From assembly GCA_009760855.2 (NCBI GenBank), contig WPIO01000153.1, positions 641,001 through 705,000 on the forward strand: a DNA stretch of 64,000 nt, written 5' to 3'. A program made the translations under genes and the position numbers. The DNA is from Cristatella mucedo (taxonomy: Eukaryota > Bryozoa > Phylactolaemata > Cristatellidae). Positions 44,538-55,535 of the stretch are shown one piece after another. Each line of letters begins with the position of its first letter. Position 1 is the stretch's first letter. Under the pieces are notes generated by a model. It was given only the letters and a program-made list of their open reading frames with translations. It had not been told where the DNA came from and searched no databases.

Positions 44538-45382
44538 CATGGCTGACTTGGAGGCCACCATCACCCATGTCGACGGCCTAGCCGCCCCTGCCACAGAAGG
44601 GGAAGCATTGACCGCTGCCGCTGCCTCTGCCAAACCTAAGGCAAAGAAAAGCGTCGCCAAGGCCATATCCATGGGAGCTGACTCGCATGAATTTGAAAAA
44701 GCCGTTTCGCTGGTTGCAGCAGCCGGCATTGCAGACTCTTTGAGTGCTGCCAGTGCCTGGCGTGCCTGCCGGCTGGCTGCTGCTGCTGCTGAACAAGCAC
44801 GAGAGGATGCAGATACAGCCAGAGACACGGCCAGGCAGGTGGCTGAAATCATCGGCGTCGAGGCCAGATTGGTGGTCAGGGCAAGTATCCTTGCAAAAAT
44901 TGCAGAGAAACTCCCCGACCCGTTGACTGCCACCAGAGCCAGGTGGCAAGAAAGAGGAATCGGCGGCAGTGACGAGTCACTCGTTGAAATTGCCGGTGAC
45001 TTAAAAACTTAAGACTTTAAAAGCAGCGTTGCGAGACGACGTGCCCAACTTGAATTCGGCAGAGTTTTGGCAGGCGTCAGAAGCAAAAATGAAGGAGGCC
45101 GAAAAGCTGGCCGAAGCAGGAAGAACTAGGGCCGAAGTACTCGTAAATAAAGCTATGGCCGCAGCCGACTCACTGGCCGATGCTGCCGGAGCTGCAGCTA
45201 AGTCGCTGGCCGCTATGGCCGAGGCTGCTGCCGACTCAATTGGCAGAGCCGACAAGGCGAAATCGTTGGCCGAAGCCAAGGCCAAAGCGTCGGAAGCGAG
45301 GACGAAGTCGTGGCCGCAGCCAAGGTCAACTCGTCATAAGCGCCACAAGAGCCAAAGCCCTAGCAGCCGCGACGGTCGGTGA
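44538..45382 (+). pseudogene. Alanine-rich protein of unknown function, near-complete copy (one frameshift)
   Basis: MADLEATITHVDGLAAPATE is open to a TAA at 45,010-45,012 (158 codons). The family frame then resumes at 45,029 (NLNSAEFWQASEAKMKEAEK) and stays open 117 codons to 45,382. Alanine is about a quarter of residues. Helical blocks include AVSLVAAAGIADSLSAASAW and SLADAAGAAAKSLAAMAEAA, ending in a basic tail (KRHKSQSPSSRDGR). It is GC-richer than its surroundings. The mirror of 5,488-6,528. No family is recognised. Confidence 0.55.
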
Positions 45383-45404
45383 GGCATTCAGCAAGCAGCA
45401 CCTG

Positions 45405-45790
45405 ATGTAATAATATACTATATTATAATGTAATGTATCTTATAATTTGTCTGTAACTCCACAAAGTCATAAAGATCATGTGGGTGTTACAAACGGAGCG
45501 TTTTGTATAGCCAACTCAGCCTAAGCAGCGTTCAGTAAGCATTTTGGTAGCCAACTGACTTCGTCTCAAGCAACAAAAAGAAAGTGGGACACATAGCAGA
45601 GTCAGGAGAACAGTTGAGGTAGTGAGTAGCATGGAAGTAGCAGCTTAGGACCGCCGAAAAGAATGAGTCGTATTCGGCAGTAGGAGAGTAGTTGTCGTTG
45701 CCTAAGAATTGTGAAAACGAGTTCCACAATCTAGGACCTGCAGAGCTAAAGCTTCTCTAGCTAACGGTCTTTAATATAAGAATACGTTCG
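45405..45790 (-). mobile_element. L2-B LINE 3' end
   Basis: Minus-strand codons read MWNSFSQFLGNDNYSPTAEY and SCYFHATHYLNCSPDSAM, then the L2-B 3' UTR and a (TTACA)n tail at about 45,430-45,445. Same family as 48,790-49,895 and 53,817-54,283. Confidence 0.8.
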
Positions 45791-45794
45791 GTCT

Positions 45795-46230
45795 GGAAAA
45801 TGGCCACTCTTATAGGTGGAGTATTCCCATACTCGGACATGGAGTTGATGTTCTTACAAACAGAGTATTTTGGCATCCAATATTCTTAGAGGCAGAGACG
45901 AATGTGTGTGCTTATGCTGCTGAGACTAGGCAGCTACTAACCATATTTGAGTGGTGACCCTGTGCTTGTCTAATCTAACCATGTCATCCTTGATTACAAT
46001 GAGCACAATACCACTACCGATTCGACCGTGCTTCCTTTGCAGCATATGCATAGTGGCAATAGAGAGAGTGGGTGAGTGTGTTCACCGAGGGTTCCGTACA
46101 AAGGTAATATTTTTTGTGTAAATGTGCAAGCTTGCACTATGAATACTCCTTCTAACAAGATAGTATTTTACCACCAACCATTGTGTGATGGTTTTCATAC
46201 AGCACCTGTGAATTGCCTAGAAAATGATTC
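45795..46230 (+). repeat. Dispersed module, mirror of 4,445-5,112
   Basis: ATGGCCACTCTTATAGG and the AGCACAATACCACTACCGATTCGACCGTGCTTCC block match 4,710-4,960 in reverse complement, and 46,080-46,220 matches 4,445-4,590. Weak coding module; no intact frame. Confidence 0.55.
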
Positions 46231-46294
46231 AGGTCTTCGGGTGTTGTACACATGTTTTATTATTATTATTATCTGTCACTATGCCTGTGCATAC

Positions 46295-46302
46295 ACATGG
46301 AC

Positions 46303-46334
<32 letters not shown>

Positions 46335-46396
46335 TATATATATGTCCATGTGTATCCATATATATCCATGTGTATCCATATATATATATATATATA

Positions 46397-46445
<49 letters not shown>

Positions 46446-46500
46446 GAATATATATTCCACTCTCCCTAACACTCACTCGCACTCTCTCTATCTATAGATC
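46295..46500. repeat. Compound TA / CT microsatellite with nested direct repeats
   Basis: TA runs at 46,300-46,345 and 46,377-46,445 surround a CT run (46,396-46,414). Two copies of ATATCCATGTGTATCCATAT precede it. Predicted frames here are low-complexity artefacts. Confidence 0.9.
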
Positions 46501-46999
46501 CATCTATGCATACATTTATCTATCTATCTAGCTATTTGTTTCGGTCTTTTGTCACACTGCCTTCACTGAGTCTCAGACAGGCGATAGTGGCACCATTCAT
46601 CGTACATGGCAGTAGGCAAGCGCTGTACAAAGGCTGCTGCCACAGCACTTGCCTACTTTCAGCTCCATCAAATGGCTAAAATTTAGGATTTCTTCCACAT
46701 GGATACTGCATCAAAAAATTTGTACTGCGTTTGTCGGATAGGAAATACAGCCAGCTTACCTGCCTAGCTTCTCTAATGGAGAACGGCAACATAGGTTTCG
46801 CATGCCAGGCCTGTGACATCGTGAATTCATGCAGCTTGACTGAGCAGCTATACTGCTTATGTAGGAAGTGCTACGTCTTGGTAGAGTCGTTTAACTTGCC
46901 AACAGCCAGCGTCTGGGTGCCTACTCGTAAGCTAGCTCAAAATATTCGAATAACTGAAAGTTCGGTCGAAATGACAATAACTTTCACCAGGCTCAGATC

Positions 47000-47002
<3 letters not shown>

Positions 47003-47030
<28 letters not shown>

Positions 47031-47080
47031 GCACTTGATAAAGCACCCTCAAAGAACTAAATATCTTTCTAGGCGCTTTA
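47003..47080 (-). mobile_element. (AAT)n plus L2-A-type 3' tail
   Basis: AAT repeats about nine times before GCACTTGATAAAGCACCCTC, then TTTCTAGGCGCTTTACAT. This is the L2-A terminal 60 bases in reverse orientation without the rest of the element, so it is a very short 5'-truncated insertion or a SINE end. Confidence 0.7.
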
Positions 47081-47459
47081 CATAAACGGTAAACAGCTTT
47101 GTGAACCCGTTCACGGTCAGGGACTACTTTAAATAACAAAGCATTAATGGTTAAGAGATTCTACAGCATAGACCTTACACGAGCATGTATGCGGTAAGAC
47201 GAGTCAGCATTCGATGCTATTTTCGACCGACTAGCCTGAACTAAAGGTGCCCATTTTTTGTAGCCTGCCCATCGTCAGCAAGTGAGTAGTGATTCCGAAA
47301 CCTGTAACAGCAACAGCATGAACTACTTGTAAACCTAATTTGTTTAATAAAAAACCATGCACTGAAATCCGCATGCTACTAAGGTACGTAAATGAGTTAG
47401 AACACCGTCGTTCGCTCGATCACACTGCCGGCGAACGATAGCTAAGCCTAAAGCCATGC

Positions 47460-47722
47460 GACCCCTATGGTAGGTGCTGGCACTTCAGAGGTACTGTTCA
47501 TGTTCGCATAATACATTAGTCCGTGGCATGTCCAAACGTAACTAAAAAAAAATCCTAGCTGATTAAACAGCCTCTTTTTGCATAGCGACAGAAGAGCCTT
47601 TACGGCTATCACCACCGCTTGCAGTGGCGATAAAGGATCGCCCACTGAAGCAATCGAACCCACGACCTCGGGACCGAGGTCGTGAAAGCAACCGCCTTAC
47701 CTAGTGTGCCATCACGGCTATT
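47460..47722 (-). mobile_element. tRNA-derived SINE, head part
   Basis: GCCGTGATGGCACACTAGG and the B-box-like GGGTTCGATTGC lie in the same spacing as at 34,317-34,379 and are followed by GGCGATCCTTTATCGCC. The LINE-like tail seen in the other copies is not found, so this copy is 3'-incomplete. Confidence 0.65.
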
Positions 47723-48789
47723 AGAGTTATGTCCCTCACCAAACAAGATTTATCAGCCAACAGCACATTTATTGATATTGTACAAAGACCAATAGAACGT
47801 ATAGGCTGCAAATAGCCGTAAAGAACAATGGTAGCATAAGCTATAGTTTGATGTGACATTAGCTGTCGCGTTGACCACGCGATGACCTGTACAAGTCAAG
47901 GTCACATATAGTCCAGAGGCTCAAAACAAATATGGCTGTAATAATCAAATCAACAGATTAAATACCAATCACTCTAAAGATATGGCAAACCTCTCAAACG
48001 CTGTAGGACACTTGGCATTAGGCTCACCACAAACAACATTTTATCACGATCACAGTTCAAGGACATGTTTGACAGGCACATGTTAAGCATACAGACCAAT
48101 GATGCCTAAAAGAGCAGGTAAAGTGACGATGCTGATGAGCCTAACTTTTTTAAAATCCCACGTCGATTTGCTGACTTTTGGCACAACTGTGAAATTGATG
48201 AGGCACAGGGTACTACTGTTGGGAAAGCGCTTAGAGAAGCCAGCTTAGCTGTAAACGCATGTAGGCGATGACAAAAACGACGTATTAATCGGTTTGTCAT
48301 CATACAAATTCAAAATAAACCGCGTAATACCATATTAGAAGGAAAAATAAACTGACATCTATACAATACGTCCGAAAATCGAATATATGTGGATGGTACG
48401 AATCGCAAGACAAATATGTCCGAACTGTTATCGGATGTTGTGACGAATTTCGCATGAAAGAAAAATCGGCTATGCAAACCACGCCTAACCCAAACCTTAC
48501 CGGAAGCAAAAAATTTACAAGTAAACAATTTATCAATCTGCAGCATATGTGACTTGTATCCCAACTTGTATACTTTTGATAAATCATGGTATATGCTTGA
48601 AGATTGTTAAGGTGCATACTTGTGACTTTAATACAGCTCATTCAATTCAGTGTCGTTTGGTGCCTTGTAGATTCCATAATTCGCTGATAATTCACCCATT
48701 AGATTAAAATTTGAAATGCGAGTTCAACTCTGCTTTCTTGACACGATTTTTAAATTACTTTTTATTTCGGTTTGGGTACTCATGGAAAC

Positions 48790-49895
48790 CATGTAATGTA
48801 ATGTAATGTAATGTATCTCCGTCAGTAACTCCACAAAGTCATAAAGACCATGTGGGTGTCACGCAGGAGAGTTTTGTATAGCCCACTCACAGCCTAAGCG
48901 GCTTTCGGTACGCATTCGGTAGCCAACAGACTTCGTCTCACGCAATAAAGAGAAAGTGGGAAGCATAGCAGAGTCAGGAGAGCAGTTGAGGTAGTGAGTA
49001 GCACATAAGTAGCAGTTCAGGACCACTGAAAAAGATGTGCCGTAGTCGGCAGTTGGAGAGTAGTTGTCGTTGCTTAAGAATTGTGGAAGCGAGTACCTGC
49101 AGAGCTAAAGCTTCTGTCGCCAACTGTCTTTAAGCAGAGGAATGGGACAGCTAATTTATTGTCTACACAGGACCTGAGGGCGCGAACAGGCTGAAACTGA
49201 TGCAGCAGTTCAGCTAGGTACGAAGGAGCCAAGCCGTGGCTGGCCTCGTGGGTCAGCATAAGAACTTTGCTCTGTATCCTTTGCTCAACCGGCAACCATC
49301 CTAGCTCTTTCAGCAGAGGTGACACATGCTCAAACCGCTGGGACTTGAAGACCAGCCTTGCAGCCATATTCATAGTCCGCTGTAGTGGCATAATAGCTTT
49401 TTTTGGTAGCCCAGCCAAAAGGGAATTGCAATAATCAAACCGAGACAGAAGTAAAGAGCTAGTTACATTTTTTTACATGCCACTGCGGGAGACAGCTTCT
49501 AATCTTGGATAGGGATCGGATGTGATGGCTAGCTGTAGAGGCAGTCTTCTTAATGAAGCTTTCGAAATTGAGGCAGCTGTCGAACACGACACCAAGATTA
49601 CGAGCACGTGGTGAAGGTCGCACAATAGCATCACCTATTAGAACAGCAAAGCCTTTTTATCCAGCCACACGCTTAGGGTATCCTATGAGCAGCCGTTCGG
49701 TTTTATCGTCATTTAATTTCAGGAAATTTTCCGACATCCAGGATCGAATATCGGCAAGGCAAGCATTCAGTTTCTCAGTTGCTGTAGCAGATTCCGATGG
49801 TTTAAATGACAAATAACCACTGAGTATGTACCACTGAGTAACCAACTGAGTATCGTCAGCATAGAAATGATATCATATTTCATGGGCCTTACTCA
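48790..49895 (-). mobile_element. L2-B LINE, longest copy, includes polymerase palm
   Basis: The minus strand encodes FYADDTQLV (the YADD catalytic box, about 49,845-49,872), WMSENFLKLNDDKTE, and after breaks MNMAARLVFKSQRFEHVSPL, LGWLPVEQRIQSKVLMLTHE and the C-terminal region. The 3' UTR ends in four TGTAA-type units at 48,791-48,812 (TTACA on the LINE strand). It is 5'-truncated just upstream of the YADD box and has a stop near 49,656 plus a frameshift. L2/CR1-type by order of motifs; a clade-level call would need a tree. Confidence 0.85.
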
Positions 49896-49924
49896 CTTTT
49901 CCCAGAGTTATAAATCATGTGTGT

Positions 49925-50585
49925 CATGGCTAGTCGCCGGCTTCTGAGCTCTGCCTCTGTATTCAAAGTGGGTCAGGGAGCCCAGAGCTGGCCTCGATCG
50001 GGCACGTAAGGCCACGTGACCGACCGGCCGGCAGCCATGCCTGAGCGACTGAGCAGCCATGGAGGGTGGCATCCCGAGTGGACCAAGATCTTCGCTAGTT
50101 AATCGCATCGGCATATTCGCGCCAATTCAACCCAGTCAGCGGCTGCCACGCCTGCGGCGATTATTCCAAAAATGCTGTACGTAAGGATGAATCGAGTGGG
50201 ACGATGGCCACCACCAGCTCATTCATCTTAGCCGAGCTCGGCCTTTTGTGGCGACTGCCCTATGCTGCTTCACCATCACTTCTCATCCGCTTAGGATGGA
50301 AATGCATCGTATGCATCTACTTTATCAGATCTCTTTGTATGTCCTATGTAGCGCCGGGCTGACCTTGGCTTAATTTTAGCTCTAACAAGAAGTGTTCGGC
50401 TGGCAAGAACTCCTTTGTCCTGGAGCAGTGAGCCCGAGAAGAGCGCCAGTGCTGTTAGAGGGCAAGAGCTTAAGAGCAAGCCAGGAAGCTCTGGGACCAG
50501 CGGTGGCGATTCAGCCGTTAGAATTTATCTGGTAGCCGCGGGAAAGGTAGATCAATGTTGGCTGGCCTGTCAACCTCGGCCATAA
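49925..50585. repeat. Inverted-duplication segment, partner of 1,130-1,795
   Basis: Outer end of the right mirrored block; GC-rich, with GGCCACGTGACCGACCGG. The following 50,590-50,990 continues into linker and L2-A leader sequence of an alanine-rich unit. Confidence 0.7.
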
Positions 50586-51021
50586 CTCGGTCGAAAAAGA
50601 ATCATCCGGAGCCTATTTGGCAGTCAAGCTGGACTGGGTTGCCCATCCGGTGGTCAAGCCTTTCTTGAGATTTGTGGGACACGGCAGAAATATAGAAATT
50701 CTTGATTATCATGAAGTAAATTTCTTAAGGCATATCTTGCAAAAGGCCTATACCAAAATGTACACGAACACTAAAATATACCACAACCGAATGAACAGAT
50801 AATCATCATACATTACATCATAATGCACGACGACTTGTTAGTGTTTCTAATGAGCTTGCTTGCCACTGATTCTACTTGAACAGGATCGTACTTCCACCCT
50901 GTCAAGGTGGGCTTGCAAACCTGCACTAGTTTTAAGTTAAGCAATGCATTGAATTCAAGGTTCTCTTACTCACTTTGAGGTTGAATCCTTATTCGGTGCC
51001 GACCTGCTGGCCTCCATTGCC

Positions 51022-51470
51022 ATGGCTGAATTGGAGGCAACCGTCATCCGTGATGAGCTAGCAGCCTCTGCTGCAGAAGTGAAAGAGCTGATTGAAGTTT
51101 CTGCCTTTGCCAAACCTGTGGTAAAGGAAAGCTCCACCAAAGCCGAGTGTCTTATTCACAATACCTCTGAATTGCTCGCTAGAGTAACTGATGGTGACTG
51201 CAAGGGCTTTGACAAGGCGGTTTCACTTGTGGCTGCAGCCGGCTTTGCCGACTCTCTCAGAGCAGCCAGCGCCTAGCGAGCCTACCGGCTTGCTGCTGCT
51301 GCAAGAAAGCAATAATGGCAGCCAACTTGCTTGCAGATGCTGCTGGAGCTTCAGCTAAGTCTGTGGCCGGTATGGCCAATGCTGCTGCCGACTTAGTTAA
51401 GCAGAGTAATGACTGACAAATCGGTGGCCAAAGCCAAGGCCGACAACCTGGCCTTTTGCACTTCTGACCG
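51022..51470 (+). pseudogene. Alanine-rich unit with internal deletion
   Basis: MAELEATVIRDELAASAAEV runs 84 codons to a TAG at 51,274-51,276. At about 51,300 the sequence jumps from the LAAAA stretch directly to KQ..MAANLLADAAGASAKS, so the middle of the protein (about 370 bases elsewhere) is deleted. One subrepeat (51,507) and a normal tail module follow. Confidence 0.55.
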
Positions 51471-51672
51471 GGCATAGGAATATACAGAAAGGGCAAACAG
51501 TGCCGATCAGGTCACAAATGTTGCACGAGAAAAGATAGACTTGCTGGCAGCCGAAGCTATAGGGCCGGGCAAATCCCTTGCCACGGCTACGACTAAACTC
51601 TTTAACACTTCAAAGGTCAACTCTGCAGAAGCCCCACAGGAACCACAGCCAAAGCAGCAGTCATGGTCAGTC

Positions 51673-53280
51673 AAGCTATCGAGCAGCAGCACCACTGGCC
51701 AACTGCCCTAATAGCATGCAGCACATCCCCGAGCGACAGCACCATACTGCTGCATATTCGCTACCAAATTCACATCACGATTTCTGGTGAGAACTACTGG
51801 AGCTGACTCATATGGCTGCGAGAAAGCTAATTTGCATGCTATGATAATAATATTATTAAGGCTCTTGAAAAGGGGGCTCAAATCACTCAATCACTTTCGT
51901 GGTGCTTTTCACTTGCTGCAAAGGGAAACGCAATTAAGCTGTGAGTAATATTAAGCTCGATAAACAACATGAACAACCTCAATAGGGGTGGCATGCAATG
52001 GGTCAGCATGCAAGTTTGCTTTTGTCAGCCATGTCGAAGGTCTGAGGGTGACCATAGCCTATCGGCTGGGTATTGCTGCTGCCGATAGTGCCCAACTCGA
52101 GTTCGGCTCAGGACGACTGCCAATCCAAGGAAGCAGCAATGGAGGAGGTCAACAAGCTGGCCGAAACAGAGTGAACCAATGCCGATCTACTTTTTAACCA
52201 GCTAAGGCCCCAGCCGAGTCGCTAGACCTTTCTTGATATTTGTGGGACACGGCAAAAGCATAGAAATGTTTGAAAGTCATCAAGTAAATTTCTTGGCAGA
52301 ACGTTTTCTAAAACTAAACGATGATAGAAATAACCTACTAGTTATGGGCTACCCCAGTGTGATTTAGAGATTGGAAAGGCTGACTCTGAAAATTGGCTCT
52401 GCCAGCATATCTCCTGTAGAATCAGCTCTAAATCTAGGTGTCATATTCTAAAGCGACCTCTCCTTAGACGACCATATCAGCTCCACAGTCAAATCCGCCT
52501 ATTTTCACCTTCATAACATTGCTAAAATGTGGGCTTGTTTAGATAAAGATACCACGTCTAAGTTAGTCCATGCATTCGTGACATCCCGTCTCAACTTCTG
52601 CAACTCACTGCTTACTGGCCTACCAGCATGTGCGATCAGGCAATTGCTGCTGGTGCAAAACTCTGCAGCTAGGCTTCTCTGTCGTGAGCGTCGCAGTTGC
52701 CACATTACTCCACTTCTCACTGGCCTGCACTGGCTCCCAGTCGAGCAACGGATTGACTTCAAGGTTTTCTCGATTACGTTAAGGTCCCTTCATTCTCTGG
52801 CTCCAGCCTATCTCTTTGATATACTTCCCCATCAGGCCAAGCATCGTACCACCTGCTTTGCGGAATCCGACAGTCTAGAAATACCTCGTACAAACCTCAA
52901 ATCCTTTGGAGACAGTGTATTTAGTTCGTGTGCTCCCACAGCCTGGAACTTCCTCCCGACCTGCGTCAGAACATCCTCCAACCTGACCACATTTAAAAGG
53001 AACCTAAAAGCACACCTATTTAGGACAGCATTTAGCGGCCCCTGTGATTCGACCTTGTTGTGCTTATGCTTGCTGACACTATGCATGCTGCCACTAACCA
53101 CATTCGCATGCTGACCCTGTGCATGTCACCCCTAACCATATTATTCATTTTGTTTGTTTTTCAAGCATGATTTTAATTACCATTCAATTGCATTTCACTT
53201 TGCAGCAAATGTAAAGCGCCTACAGAGAGATTAAGCTCTCTGAGGGTGCTTAATCAGGTGAATTAATATTATTATTATTA
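51673..53280 (+). repeat. Left arm of 1.6-kb inverted repeat
   Basis: Matches the reverse complement of 56,913-58,523. The part 51,990-52,970 is almost identical; the open frames compared differ at one or two residues. The last 300 bases (LINE 3' UTR) differ at roughly one base in six. Contents: alanine-rich tail module, then a truncated L2-A joined at the same base in both arms (TTTCTTGGCAGAACG), so the arms are duplicates and not independent insertions. Confidence 0.9.
52290..53280 (+). mobile_element. L2-A LINE, 5'-truncated copy, long open frame
   Basis: An open stretch of 195 codons (52,527-53,114) holds FVTSRLNFCNSLLTGL, RRSCHITPLLTGLHWLPVEQ and SFGDSVFSSCAPTAWNFLP. Upstream codons (RLERLTLKIGSASISPVES) are broken by two stops. 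It ends in the L2-A 3' UTR and an ATT tail at 53,262-53,280. The palm is missing. Confidence 0.87.
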
Positions 53281-53450
53281 GATTTACAGCATCTAATAAT
53301 GTTGATCTAACGTCTTTAATTCTACCCATTCAATAGGAATTTTGTTTAATGTAAATACTCTTGACCTTGTACTTCATCAAGACAATCTTTACTTCCTGTT
53401 TCAACTGAAACCATTTTCTATAGTACTTTTACATTTTTAATTTGCAATAA

Positions 53451-54479
53451 TTACCCAGTGGTTGTTGTATTGGTAGTTGTAGTAGGTGTTGAAGTTGCAG
53501 CAGATGTTGAAGAAGACTGGTGAAATAGCAGTTGATTGTGCTTGTGCTGCTAGTGCTGCAGCTGTTGCTTTTTATCTTGCACTAGTTCCACCAGAAATAT
53601 CAGGTAGAACTGCATGACATTCATCTTTAACAATTCCTGCGAAATCAGGTTTAATTCCGGATACTCTAGAGCTAACAGATGAGTGTTGGAAGTTGACTTG
53701 CAATCCAAGTAGTATAACTAGAAATTTCTCCAGGCGTATCTAGAAGTGCATCTAACTTTGCTCTTACTGCTGTGTCAAGAATTGCAGCAGCATCTGCTAA
53801 TTCATAACTATCTTTTGTGATGTAATGTAATGTAGCTCCGTCTGTAACTCTACAAAGTCATAAAGACCATATGGGTGTTACGCAAGGAAGTTTTGTATAG
53901 CCCACTCACAGCCTAAGCGGCTTTCGGTACGCATTCGGTAGCCAACAGACTTCATCTCACGCAATAAAGAAAAGATGGGAAGCACAGCAGAGTCAGGAGA
54001 GGAGTTGAGGTAGTGAGTAGCATGGAAGTAGCAGCTCAGGACCGCTGAAAAGGATGAGCCATGGTCGGCTGTAGAAGAGTAGCTGTCGTTGGGTAAGAAT
54101 TGTGGAAGCAAGTTCCACAGTCCAGGACCTGCAGAGCTAAAGCTTGTGTCGCCAACTGTCTGGAAGCAGAGGAGTGGGACAGCTAATTTGTTGTCCACGT
54201 AGGGAACTGAGGGCGCGAACAGGCTGAAACTGATGCAGCAGTTCAGCTAGGTACGAAAGAGCCAAGCCGTGGCGGGCCTTGTGGGTCAGCTTGTTCAATG
54301 TCACATTAATCTATATACAATTTCTTAATAGATGTATCAGTCATTACTGATATATCCGAGTCAAGTGTTTATTCATCACAGGATATCATTCTTGATTTAG
54401 CAAGATAATCTACATACGTTTTTAGTGCAGTAGCAGTAGTTGCTAAGTTTGCATCAGAAACGTCAGAAGTTGTAGCCAT
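53451..54479 (-). pseudogene. Polinton protein of unknown function, interrupted by a LINE
   Basis: Starts MATTSDVSDANLATTATALK, continues to 54,284, is interrupted by the L2-B insertion (53,817-54,283), and resumes with DSYELADAAAILDTAVRAKL. The end has an Ala/Gln/Thr-rich tail (ALAAQAQSTA) and a stop at 53,451-53,453. Stops lie near 54,368 and 54,305, and frameshifts near 53,690 and 53,530. The helical, low-complexity composition would fit a minor structural protein; no family is recognised. Confidence 0.5.
53817..54283 (-). mobile_element. L2-B LINE, short 5'-truncated copy inside a viral gene
   Basis: Codons read LFQTVGDTSFSSAGPGLWNL and SCYFHATHYLNSSPDSAVLP. Identity with 49,250 ends at GTGGGTCAGC (54,283). 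The (TTACA)n tail is at 53,818-53,832. A target-site duplication could not be defined by eye. Confidence 0.85.
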
Positions 54480-54535
54480 TTCCTATAACAATAAGAAAAG
54501 CAGTACATGTACACAAATTAACCAACAAACATAAT

Positions 54536-54784
54536 TTAATTCCTACATGCTAAGATCCTAGTATTGTTCATACAATTTTCTATTTTTTCTTCATACTCAT
54601 TTATCTTATCACATGCATCACAAATATCTATAAGACACATACTAATTGAATCATGTAAGTCTGGAATAAATTTCTGAAGAGAATTTGTAAGTGCATCCTG
54701 ACTTACGAATTCGCATTTTAAATTGCGTATTTCTTCTGCAATTTTTCTAGACTCTTTACAGCTAAGAATTCTAGAAAATTTCAT
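54536..54784 (-). CDS. Small coiled-coil protein, 82 residues
   Basis: I choose the start MKFSRILSCK (54,784) because the longer frame upstream enters a decayed paralogue. Helical heptad-like sequence: ALTNSLQKFIPDLHDSISMC, then CDKINEYEEKIENCM. AT-rich, with viral codon use. It lies upstream of, and in the same direction as, the interrupted gene. Unknown function. Confidence 0.5.
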   Translation of the reverse strand: MKFSRILSCKESRKIAEEIRNLKCEFVSQDALTNSLQKFIPDLHDSISMCLIDICDACDKINEYEEKIENCMNNTRILACRN

Positions 54785-54874
54785 TTTTATATATAATATT
54801 AAAATTTGTATGCCTGCTTTTGTTTTTGTGGTTTTTGATTTTTTGTTCTCTTCATCTATCATGTCATTTACTTC

Positions 54875-55030
54875 ACTTCTAGAGCTCCAGTAATTTATCA
54901 CATGCATTAGAACTCTCAACAAAAACACTAGTTAGTGAACTATATAATTCTGGAATAATTTAATCTAGTGAATGTCTAACAATACGACGATCAACACCTT
55001 TTAGTTTTTGAAGACAAATTTATAGTGTCA
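54875..55030 (-). pseudogene. Decayed paralogue of the small coiled-coil protein
   Basis: A shifted minus-strand frame reads RRIVRHSLD-stop-IIPELYSSLTSVFVESSNACDKLLEL. This aligns with ALTNSLQKFIPDLHDSISMCLIDICDACDKINEY in position and pattern, so the gene was tandemly duplicated. The upstream end is cut by the hAT insertion at 55,042. Confidence 0.5.
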
Positions 55031-55535
55031 TTTCTTTAGATCAAGGGTCGGCAACCTGCGGCTCGCGAGCCACAAGCGGCTCTTTCGATGTTAAGATGCG
55101 GCTCTCCAGTTCCATGCGCAAAATTAATAATTATATTACTTTATTTTTAAAACTTATTAAAGATAATATACTGCAAAAAACTTTAAACAGGATAAAAACA
55201 CTCAATAGAGAACGGTGAGAATAGGTGGAGTAGAGATTATACGGACAGCTGACAGGCGCTTGGGCACCAGGCCCAGCCCCACAGCCGTGCTGTGGCCAGC
55301 CCCGTGGCGACGGCTTTATGCTTGCCACAGCCGAAGTGCCGACTGCCACCGTCACTAGTCACTACTACCACCCAGCCAGCAACCCAGTGGACGGTAGTGT
55401 TCAGTCTTCAGTAAATCTTCCTCGGAGCATGTTTCCATGTGTGTTAATTTAATCGCTTGACAGATACAACAATTGTTTCGCTATTTCAAGAAGAAGACGA
55501 TTTAGAAGTGAATTATCTTCTCAAAGGTATGTAAG

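Larger units (their letters stand above)
46560..48750. repeat. Inverted-duplication segment, partner of 2,256-4,240
   Basis: It mirrors the left block and has gained two insertions that the left lacks: an (AAT)n plus L2-A tail at 47,003-47,080 and a SINE at 47,460-47,722. Frames at 46,731-47,060 and 48,300-48,641 are not preserved as proteins between the copies. Confidence 0.7.
53282..55041. mobile_element. Polinton fragment C, split by L2-B and cut by hAT
   Basis: It begins TTTACAGCATCTAATAATGTTGATC, which matches the extreme left end of block A in reverse complement (34,650-34,740; AGTTTTACAGCATCTTACAA). It then carries two viral-type minus-strand genes not present in A or B. The orientation of the shared end is the same as in block B. 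Confidence 0.65.

Noticed and set aside
52511-52762. 83-codon frame identical at 57,432-57,683
   Set aside because: Antisense of the LINE coding region; identity reflects the inverted duplication.
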